Source of the DNA: Opitutaceae bacterium
Lineage (GTDB): Bacteria > Verrucomicrobiota > Verrucomicrobiia > Opitutales > Opitutaceae
Assembly: GCA_005786775.1 (NCBI GenBank)
Contig: SYDD01000264.1
Coordinates: 1-12,654, forward strand
DNA: 12,654 nt
Direction of reading: 5' to 3'
Both the position numbers and the translations under genes were made by a program. The notes beneath the pieces were generated by a model, which searched no databases, was not told the origin of the DNA, and saw only the letters and a list, made by a program, of their open reading frames with translations. Below, piece after piece: positions 7,249-12,654 of this stretch; the stretch's first letter is position 1, and each line of letters begins with the position of its first letter.

Positions 7249-7773
7249 ATGGACCACTTCGCCTTCCCCGCCCGTTTCCGCACGCTCCACGACCTCGCCG
7301 CACAGCGCTACGCCGCGGGCCACCGCACCGCCGCCGGCCTGCTCCCGCCCGCCGACGAGGCCTGGCTGGCGGCCAACGGCCTGTCCCCGCAGAACCTGCT
7401 CGATTACGCGGAGGACTCCACCGCGTCCGGCGAACCCGGGCCCGAGCTGGCGCTGGCGATCGAGCTGGTGCGCCGCGACTACTTCTGGAACGCGCAGGGC
7501 GGCCAGCCCTCGGGCCGCGTGATTGACGCGGACACGCTGCCGGCCAAGGCGGACGCGGTCCGGGGCGTGGCCTGGTTGCCGCGGCTGATCCCGAAGGCGC
7601 GGGCCAAGCTGCGCGGGGAACTCCCGCCGTCCCTGATGTTCTGCTGCGGTGGTGACCGCCGCTTCTTCCGCGAGCGCGGGATCCTGCCCGCCGAGTTCCT
7701 CAGCCTCGTCTGGCGCGAATCCGCGGATGAACGGGTCGTGGACTGGGTGCTCGCGCGGGGAGAGAAAAAGTAG
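7249..7773 (+). CDS. DUF5069-like protein of unknown function
   Basis: This is a cytoplasmic-looking protein of 174 residues with no signal peptide or membrane segment. Its second half resembles my memory of DUF5069, a small family seen in Verrucomicrobiota and related phyla: a 'GVAWLPRLIPKARAKLRGEL' region (about 105-124), then a short strand ending in a C-rich 'FCCGGDRRFF' stretch, then ILPAEFLSLV and a C-terminal DERVVDWVLARG helix. The first 100 residues include a conserved-looking helical part (LLDYAEDS, ELALAIELVRRDYFW) that I cannot place. The start at ATG 7249 is the first in frame after proB, 29 bp downstream, and the leader is CTTTTCCCG without a Shine-Dalgarno. The gene is probably the last in the pyrH-frr-proB run. 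No function is known to me, and the family name is recalled rather than searched. Confidence 0.7.
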   Translation: MDHFAFPARFRTLHDLAAQRYAAGHRTAAGLLPPADEAWLAANGLSPQNLLDYAEDSTASGEPGPELALAIELVRRDYFWNAQGGQPSGRVIDADTLPAKADAVRGVAWLPRLIPKARAKLRGELPPSLMFCCGGDRRFFRERGILPAEFLSLVWRESADERVVDWVLARGEKK

Positions 7774-8000
7774 GCGGTCGCGGAAGGAGAAGAGCGAGGA
7801 GTGGGGAGCCAAATGGGACGGACCCGCAGCTTGGCGTAACAGCGCCCGCGCGAGTAGTCGGCTTGCAGAGCGGGAACGGGACGATCGCTCAGGCTAGCGG
7901 CGGCGACGCAGGCGGATGCCGGCCGCGGCGCGCCCCGGCTACACCAGCCCCAGGTCCGCCGGCTCGAGGCGCAGCGCGCCACGCCCTCCGCAGCCTCGAC
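7774..8000. other. Convergent intergenic gap, no gene seen
   Basis: These 227 bp lie between the stop of the DUF5069-like gene and the stop of the minus-strand hydrolase gene. I see no convincing gene. The left part is purine-rich (about 7770-7815). A 5-bp inverted repeat, GAGCG (7868-7872) with CGCTC (7886-7890), is too weak to call. The right end holds the inverted repeat listed separately. On the minus strand a frame ending in a TAG at 7939-7941 reads like a short protein tail (ALRLEPADLGLV), which may be a chance reading or a remnant. Confidence 0.6.
7964..7999. terminator. Inverted repeat after the hydrolase stop, possible terminator hairpin
   Basis: TCGAGGC (7964-7970) is matched by GCCTCGA (7993-7999). 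Allowing one bulged A at 7992, the stem extends by GC/GC to nine base pairs around a 17-base loop. It begins two bases after the TAA of the minus-strand hydrolase gene and lies in a convergent gap, where a terminator serving both strands would be expected. No T-run follows on either strand, so it is not a textbook intrinsic terminator. The sequence is seen directly; the role is inferred. Confidence 0.3.
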
Positions 8001-9314
8001 TTAAGAGAGCGAACACCCCACCAAATCCAGGTACCAAGCGCGCAGCTGGAGGGTCGACACGCGGTTATCGAGGAACATCGCCGTGGCGTGCGCGCCGAGA
8101 CCCGATTGCACGAAGGTCGCCGGAACCCCCATCGCGTCCATCAGCGGCTGGAACTTGGCCGCCGCATTGTCGGTGTGGAACACGGAGCGCCCGCGGAAGC
8201 GCCGGGCCCGCTCCATCGCACCCACCCAAGTCGCGCCGTTCCAGCCGTCCCCGTCGTAATGCTGGCAGGCGTGGAATCCCTTCCACCAGGCCGCGAGCCG
8301 GTCGTCGCGCAGGCCGATGTAGCCGCACGCCAGCGCCCCCCTCGAGAACCCGGTGAGGACCGTGTTCGCAGGATCCGCCCCCCAGTCGTCCCGCACCTGC
8401 GCCAGCATGGCGAGCGCGTAGGCCACGGTCTCGTCAGGATTACCCCAGCCGCTCTCCGCGATGCGCCCCCAGCGGCGGTCGACGAACGGCAGGCCCAGAC
8501 AGATCGACCCGCGGCCCAGCGTCATCCCGGCCCCAATGACGCCCTGCTCGGGCAGCCCGGGCGAACGGCAGCCCGGCACGTGGAAGAGATTCCCGGGGTA
8601 CTCGACCACCAGCGGCCAGCGGCGGCTCGGCGTCCAGTCCACGGGCAGGTGAAGCACGGCGTGCAGCCCCGGCTGGCGCTCGCCGGCGAGCCGCACCCGC
8701 ACCCGCCGTCCCGGCGCGGGAGCGCCCGCCGTGACTTCCGGCACGGGGACACGGCCAGGCGGCGCAACCCACGCGGGCGCGTCCCCCGCGGCGTGCACCC
8801 CGCTGAGCTCAAGGGCCACCGGGCCGCGCGGCCGGCCCCGCAGGATCAGCTCCAGCGCGGCGACGCGGCCGGGATCGATCTTGGGCGTGCCGTCCGGGAA
8901 CGTCTCGCGCAGCGGGCACTCCAGCACGCAGCTCTCGCCCGGGGCCAGCCGGGCGGCGGCCGGCACGGCGTCCCAGCCGCTGGCGCCGACCGCCCACAGC
9001 AGCAACTCCGCCGGCTCCGCACCCCGGTTCGTCACCGTCGCGCCGAGCAGGGATCGCCGGGAAAGCTCCCACCCGCCGGGCGGCGCCGGGAACGTCGCCC
9101 AGGCATAGGAGAGGGTCGGTGGCGCATCCGGGCCCGCGGCGGGGAGGCCAACGAGGCGCACGGTGCCAGCATCCGGGCCCGGTTCCCGCCGGAGGCCGCG
9201 CAACTCCGCGGTGGCAACCGCCCGGGCCCACTCCGCCAGCGGTGCGGCGGCCGCGCGCCCGCCGGCGAACCAGGCGAAGGCGCCGAGAGTGAAGCGGCGA
9301 CGGGAACAGGGCAT
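8001..9314 (-). CDS. Exported alpha/beta-hydrolase with Tat-type signal
   Basis: This is a predicted periplasmic hydrolase or esterase of 437 residues. The N-terminus has SRRRFTL (4-10), a twin-arginine motif, then a short hydrophobic stretch and AAAAP (21-25) as a likely cleavage zone. Residues of about 30-230 form a beta-rich part with no family I recognise. The C-terminal half (about 230-437) is an alpha/beta-hydrolase domain: LPVDWTPSRRWPLVVEYPG at its start, the nucleophile elbow GFSRGA with S324, a possible acid D382 in FHTDNAAAK, and H409 in GLGAHATAM. The serine elbow and late histidine are visible; the acid is a guess. The frame stays open upstream with another ATG at 9431, but ATG 9314 sits directly before the Tat signal and is preferred. 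It is divergent from the TonB-dependent receptor gene (133-bp gap). Substrate unknown; an ester or sugar-ester is plausible. Confidence 0.78.
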   Translation of the reverse strand: MPCSRRRFTLGAFAWFAGGRAAAAPLAEWARAVATAELRGLRREPGPDAGTVRLVGLPAAGPDAPPTLSYAWATFPAPPGGWELSRRSLLGATVTNRGAEPAELLLWAVGASGWDAVPAAARLAPGESCVLECPLRETFPDGTPKIDPGRVAALELILRGRPRGPVALELSGVHAAGDAPAWVAPPGRVPVPEVTAGAPAPGRRVRVRLAGERQPGLHAVLHLPVDWTPSRRWPLVVEYPGNLFHVPGCRSPGLPEQGVIGAGMTLGRGSICLGLPFVDRRWGRIAESGWGNPDETVAYALAMLAQVRDDWGADPANTVLTGFSRGALACGYIGLRDDRLAAWWKGFHACQHYDGDGWNGATWVGAMERARRFRGRSVFHTDNAAAKFQPLMDAMGVPATFVQSGLGAHATAMFLDNRVSTLQLRAWYLDLVGCSLS

Positions 9315-9447
9315 CGGGGCGGGGCGATAGAAGCCAAACGTCTCGGCACCTCCCGCGTCAAACCCGCGCAGGGCGTCCGCTTGACCGGTCAGGGCGGCTA
9401 AGGTTGGCTCGCCGCGCTCGTTCCCCGCCATCCGGCGTCCACCCCCT
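9315..9447. promoter_or_regulatory. Divergent region between hydrolase and TonB receptor genes
   Basis: The 133 bp separate two divergent starts, so promoters for both may lie here and could be regulated together. On the plus strand TTGACC is at 9381-9386; 17 bp further is TTGGCT (9404-9409), a poor -10 element. The leader just before the receptor ATG is pyrimidine-rich (TCCACCCCCT) with no Shine-Dalgarno. I found no clear operator palindrome or riboswitch-like structure. Promoter placement is inference. Confidence 0.25.
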
Positions 9448-12400
9448 ATGTCCCTCGCCTGCCCCTGCCCGCGGTCCGCCGCGCTCCTCCTGCTCGCCTG
9501 CCTTGCCGCCGCCGCAGCGCCCGGTGCCACCCCGGCCACTCCCCCCACGACCGCAGGCGAGGTGGTGAACCTCTCCCCTTTCATCGTTTCGACGGAGGGC
9601 GATGAGGGGTACCGCGCGGCGAACACGCTCTCGGGCACCCGGATGAACTCGAGTCTCCTCCACACCCCAGCAGCGGTGTCAGTGCTGACCAAGGAATTCT
9701 TGGACGACATCGGGGCCGAGAACGTGATGGATATGCTCAAGTATTCGCTGAACACGGAGCACGAGCGCAGCGACCCGGGCGGCGGGGTGCAGCAGGCGTT
9801 CGACGTGCGCGCGACGGTGCGCGGCTTCACGGAGTCGGTGATCTCGCGCGATTATCTGCCGAATATGGTGGAGGGCCGCGGGATTCTGGCCTCGGACCGG
9901 TTCAACGTGGACCGGGCGGACGTGAGCCGCGGGCCAAACTCGATCCTCTTCGGGGCCGGCCGGCCAGGCGGCGCGCTGAACCTGACCTCGAAGCGGGCGG
10001 TGCTGAACGCACGGCGGCAGACGGCAACGCTGACGGTGGGGAACGACGCGAAGCGCCGGAGCGAGGTGGACCTCGCCTTCCCGTTGCGGCGGGACCGGCT
10101 CGCGCTACGCACCAACGCGGTTTGGGAGGAGCGCAAAGGTTGGTTCGAGTTCGAGGGCCTGCGGCAAAAAGGCCTCGCCTTGGCCGGCGCGTGGCAGCCG
10201 CAGCCCTCGACCCAGGTCCGCGCGGCGGTGGAGCATCTGCGGCGCGACCAGGTGATGGGCGGCAACTTCCCCCATGCCGACTTCGGTTACTCCCGCTGGG
10301 TGCTGGGCGGGGCGCCACTGGCGGGCAACCCGCTGCTCCCCGGGACCAATCCCGCGCCGGGGCTGCTACGCTCGACCAACACCCTGCAGGTGATCTACGC
10401 GCCCCAGGTGCGCGACCGGCCCTTCCGCGTCTCGACCACGGGCGCGGATATGCGGCCCGACCTCACCGGAACCCAGCCGACGGGTTTCTGGGAAACGATC
10501 AGCGGCGGCGCCGCGCCTGCGGGGGGCACGGTCGACGATCCGTTCTACGGCCGCGTGCTCCCGGCGAACGCCTACCTGTCCGGCCCGGGCCGCGACGCGA
10601 ACTACCAGTACACTCTCTGGTCCCTGTTCGTCGACCAGCGCCTCGGGCCCTTCAACCTCGAGCTCGGCTACAACCGCACCCGTTACACCCGCGGCTTCAC
10701 CCAGCCCTCAGCCAATGCCATCGGCGATCCCAACCCGGTGTTGCCGGGCGCGTACTTCGCCGACGGGGACTCCGTCGTGGCCGCCGGCCGCAACCCGGGC
10801 ACGCTCCTGCCCGATATCGCCCGCGCCAACCCCTTTGTTGGCCTGCCCTACGTGCAGAGCCAGACGGTCCAGCAACTCTTCGACCAGCGCAGCGAGTCGT
10901 TCCGCGCCACGCTCGGCACCGAGGTGGACCTCACCCGCCGCCACGCGTGGCTCGGCCGCCACAGCGCCGCCGCCTCGTGGCAGCACAACGACAACGTGTT
11001 CGGCAACGGCGTCGTCGCGGAGTACAACGCCGCGCCGGGCAACGCGCAGCCGATCGATTCCGCGACCAATATCATCTTGCGGCGCACTTACCTCGATTTC
11101 TCCCGGCCCGGCGGTCAGCGCGGTGCCCTCGACCCTTGGGCGAACCCCATCCCCGACGGCCCAGGGATGCAGGCCCGGTTCCTCTGGAATAATTCCTACC
11201 CCTGGAACCAGACCGTCAGCCGCAGCCTAATGCTCGCCGCGCAGAGCCGATTCAGCCGCGACCGCCTTGTCCTCACCGCCGGCTACCGCCGCGAGCGGAT
11301 CGAAAACAACAACGCCTCGCTCGGCGGCGAGCGGGTCCCGAACTCCACCAACCTCTGGCTCGTGCGCCCCTACCAGTTCGACCCCGCGACCATCGCCGCC
11401 TACACGGGGGCGACCCGGACCGCCGGCGCGGTGGTCACCCCGCTGCCCTGGCTCGCGCTCGCCTACAACCAGTCGCAGAGCGTCTTTCCCCAGAGCAACT
11501 TCACCGACATCTACGACCGCCTGCTCGTGCCCAGCCGCGGCCAAGGCCGCGACTACGCGGTGCGCCTCAACCTGCTCGGCGGGCGCCTCTACGCGAGCGC
11601 CAGCACCTATCGAAACCGCGGCTACGACCAGTTCCACGACGTCACCAGCAACTCCGTCCGCGGCCAGGGCGTGCCGGTGGTCAACGACATCCTCACCACC
11701 CTCCTGCGGCTCAACCGCCCGCTGCCCGAGATGATTCGCCGCCTGGGCCTCACCCAAGTCGGGCAGTCCAAGTACCGCGAAACCGTCACCGCGGACGGCC
11801 GCGGCACCGAGTTCGAAGTCACCGGGCGGCTCGCGCCCGGCTGGAGCGTATCGCTCAACTACTCCCGCCCAAGGCTGGTGTTTACCGACCTCGCCCCAAG
11901 TATGCGGGCCCTCCTGGCGGACAACCGCGCCGCGTGGGACGGTAACGCGACGCCCCTCGACAGCACCCGCGCGACCGTGGCGACGTTCGTCCGCGCGCGA
12001 GACAACACTCCGGGACGCGACTTCGTGCTGCAGCCCGCGACGCTCAACGACGCCTACGACTACGTGCAGTCGCTGCTGGATCTGGTCGACCGCGGCGACG
12101 GCAAGCCGCCGCTCGCGTTCACGGGCGAGTCCTTCAATGCGTTCACGAGCTACCGGTTCGGCGAAGGGGCACCGGCTTGGTTGCGGAGCACGCGCGCGGG
12201 CCTGGGCGCCAACCACCGTGGGGCGCCGGTGGTCGGCTTTGACGCCACCAACGGCAACGCACCCATCCTCGGCCGCGGCGCCTTGGTCTGGAACGCGATG
12301 CTGGGCCGCCAACTACGAATCCGCCGCGGCCACGTGCTGGACCTCCAGCTCAACATTGAAAACCTCTTCCGCCAGGAGGAGGCGCTGCCTTTCTCGGCCG

Positions 12401-12480
12401 TCGCCCCGGGACAGGTCGTGCGCTGGATGCTCCCCCGCGTGCGCCACGGCTGGACCGCCCGCGCCACCTACACGTTTTGA
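9448..12480 (+). CDS. TonB-dependent outer-membrane receptor (Opitutaceae type)
   Basis: This is an outer-membrane gated channel that imports a ligand using energy from TonB-ExbBD. The 1010-residue protein has a signal peptide (about 1-27, with a Leu/Ala core at 11-24). The mature N-terminus has EVVNLSPFIVST (38-49), a possible TonB box and typical of this receptor group. A plug domain follows (about 60-180) with TPAAVSVLTKEFLDDI, VRGF and SRGPNSILFGAGRPGGALNL, the plug signature of FhuA/FpvA-like receptors. The remainder (about 190-1010) is an aromatic-rich beta-barrel with many alternating strands, ending in ARATYTF with a terminal phenylalanine as barrel proteins do. No carboxypeptidase-like N-terminal domain is present, unlike SusC receptors. 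It is divergent from an exported hydrolase and 60 bp upstream of a [2Fe-2S] oxidoreductase gene. Siderophore-like plug features suggest a metal chelate, but Opitutaceae carry many such receptors and the ligand is not predictable. Confidence 0.92.
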   Translation: MSLACPCPRSAALLLLACLAAAAAPGATPATPPTTAGEVVNLSPFIVSTEGDEGYRAANTLSGTRMNSSLLHTPAAVSVLTKEFLDDIGAENVMDMLKYSLNTEHERSDPGGGVQQAFDVRATVRGFTESVISRDYLPNMVEGRGILASDRFNVDRADVSRGPNSILFGAGRPGGALNLTSKRAVLNARRQTATLTVGNDAKRRSEVDLAFPLRRDRLALRTNAVWEERKGWFEFEGLRQKGLALAGAWQPQPSTQVRAAVEHLRRDQVMGGNFPHADFGYSRWVLGGAPLAGNPLLPGTNPAPGLLRSTNTLQVIYAPQVRDRPFRVSTTGADMRPDLTGTQPTGFWETISGGAAPAGGTVDDPFYGRVLPANAYLSGPGRDANYQYTLWSLFVDQRLGPFNLELGYNRTRYTRGFTQPSANAIGDPNPVLPGAYFADGDSVVAAGRNPGTLLPDIARANPFVGLPYVQSQTVQQLFDQRSESFRATLGTEVDLTRRHAWLGRHSAAASWQHNDNVFGNGVVAEYNAAPGNAQPIDSATNIILRRTYLDFSRPGGQRGALDPWANPIPDGPGMQARFLWNNSYPWNQTVSRSLMLAAQSRFSRDRLVLTAGYRRERIENNNASLGGERVPNSTNLWLVRPYQFDPATIAAYTGATRTAGAVVTPLPWLALAYNQSQSVFPQSNFTDIYDRLLVPSRGQGRDYAVRLNLLGGRLYASASTYRNRGYDQFHDVTSNSVRGQGVPVVNDILTTLLRLNRPLPEMIRRLGLTQVGQSKYRETVTADGRGTEFEVTGRLAPGWSVSLNYSRPRLVFTDLAPSMRALLADNRAAWDGNATPLDSTRATVATFVRARDNTPGRDFVLQPATLNDAYDYVQSLLDLVDRGDGKPPLAFTGESFNAFTSYRFGEGAPAWLRSTRAGLGANHRGAPVVGFDATNGNAPILGRGALVWNAMLGRQLRIRRGHVLDLQLNIENLFRQEEALPFSAVAPGQVVRWMLPRVRHGWTARATYTF

Positions 12481-12492
12481 GCGCGCGGGCGC

Positions 12493-12521
12493 TTGACCCC
12501 ACCCGCCACCCGGTCTCCTTT
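12493..12521 (+). promoter_or_regulatory. Candidate promoter for the [2Fe-2S] subunit gene
   Basis: TTGACC (12493-12498) is followed after 17 bp by TCCTTT (12516-12521), and the ATG is 19 bp further. The layout matches that before pyrH. If real, the oxidoreductase genes can be transcribed separately from the receptor. A weak hairpin, AGCGC-GCGG-GCGCT (12480-12493), overlaps the receptor's stop codon and this element. Assignment is inference from pattern only. Confidence 0.25.
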
Positions 12522-12540
12522 GCGCGGACTCCCCTCCCCC

Positions 12541-12654
12541 ATGAAGTACTCCCTCACCGTCAACGGCGCGAACCGGACCGTGGACGTCGCGCCCGACACC
12601 CCGCTGCTCTGGGTGCTGCGCGACAACCTCGAGCTGACCGGCACCAAGTTCGGC
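12541..12654 (+). CDS. [2Fe-2S]-binding subunit of isoquinoline 1-oxidoreductase / xanthine-dehydrogenase family (partial)
   Basis: Only the first 38 codons are in the window; the 3' end is cut. The visible sequence begins MKYSLTVNGANRTVDV and continues PLLWVLRDNLELTGTKFG, the N-terminal ferredoxin-like strand and helix of molybdenum hydroxylase small subunits. In this family 'LLWVLRDxLxLTGTKFG' directly precedes the first cysteines of the [2Fe-2S] cluster (CGxxxCGAC), which would lie just past the edge. The 'LLWVLRD' form favours IorA-like subunits over xanthine dehydrogenase proper. A full subunit would have about 150-160 residues and two [2Fe-2S] clusters, and would pass electrons from a molybdopterin subunit expected downstream. 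The ATG at 12541 follows a C/T-only leader. The family call is strong; the substrate is unknown. Confidence 0.85.
   Translation, partial: MKYSLTVNGANRTVDVAPDTPLLWVLRDNLELTGTKFG

Noticed and set aside
7863..9401. A 512-codon open frame on the plus strand across the hydrolase gene
   Set aside because: Its translation is rich in R, P, A and H without any recognisable domain, as expected for the antisense of a GC-rich gene. The minus strand carries the GFSRGA hydrolase domain and a signal peptide.
9315..9431. Upstream ATG (9431) for the hydrolase
   Set aside because: It adds 39 residues before the twin-arginine signal, which should be near the N-terminus.
11227..12312. A 361-codon minus-strand open frame inside the TonB receptor gene
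   Set aside because: It is antisense to well-formed beta-barrel strands, and its own translation shows only low-complexity A, V, G and R content.
12480..12493. Hairpin AGCGC-GCGG-GCGCT after the TonB receptor as a terminator
   Set aside because: The stem has only five base pairs, no T-run follows, and such matches are common in GC-rich DNA.
1..12654. CRISPR arrays, tRNA or rRNA genes, insertion sequences, prophage or restriction genes
   Set aside because: I looked for spaced direct repeats, cloverleaf-like segments, transposase motifs and phage proteins on both strands and saw none; every long stretch is covered by the genes listed.

Overview
The window looks like chromosomal DNA from a high-GC member of the Verrucomicrobiota, most likely Opitutaceae or a close relative. 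The taxon is inferred from three things: the TonB-dependent receptor begins its mature part with the 'EVVNLSPF' type of sequence I associate with Opitutaceae receptors; a small DUF5069-like protein is present, a family I associate with this phylum; and third-codon positions are almost all G or C. No rRNA, tRNA, CRISPR array, insertion sequence or phage gene is visible.

Layout. (a) 48-704 (+) is ribulose-phosphate 3-epimerase (rpe). (b) 4675 down to 701 (-) is a three-gene run: an ABC-transporter ATPase of the iron/spermidine/phosphonate type, a long periplasmic solute-binding protein, and a secreted PQQ-like beta-propeller protein. The last of these converges on rpe with overlapping stop codons. 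No permease lies in this run. (c) 4784-7773 (+) is a housekeeping run: pyrH (UMP kinase), frr (ribosome recycling factor), proB (glutamate 5-kinase with PUA domain) and a DUF5069-like protein. (d) 7774-8000 is a convergent gap with a 9-bp bulged inverted repeat next to the stop of the minus-strand gene. (e) 9314 down to 8001 (-) is an alpha/beta-hydrolase with a twin-arginine-type signal. It is divergent from (f) 9448-12480 (+), a 1010-residue TonB-dependent outer-membrane receptor, followed by (g) 12541-12654 (+), the first 38 codons of a [2Fe-2S] subunit of the isoquinoline 1-oxidoreductase / xanthine-dehydrogenase family, cut by the window end.

How the genes may work together. pyrH and frr form the conserved nucleotide/translation pair, with proB following closely. 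The minus-strand cassette looks like ATP-driven uptake of a small substrate, possibly ferric iron, but it needs a permease from elsewhere. The right end (exported hydrolase, outer-membrane receptor, molybdenum-hydroxylase subunit) could be a module for taking up and oxidising an organic, perhaps aromatic or N-heterocyclic, compound; that is inference from gene proximity only.

A genome-style signal is also visible. Most starts lack a purine-rich Shine-Dalgarno sequence and are preceded by pyrimidine-rich DNA. Several plus-strand genes carry a TTGAC/TTGCC element 17 bp upstream of a pyrimidine hexamer close to the start codon. I did not find a clearly new defence or mobile system in this window.
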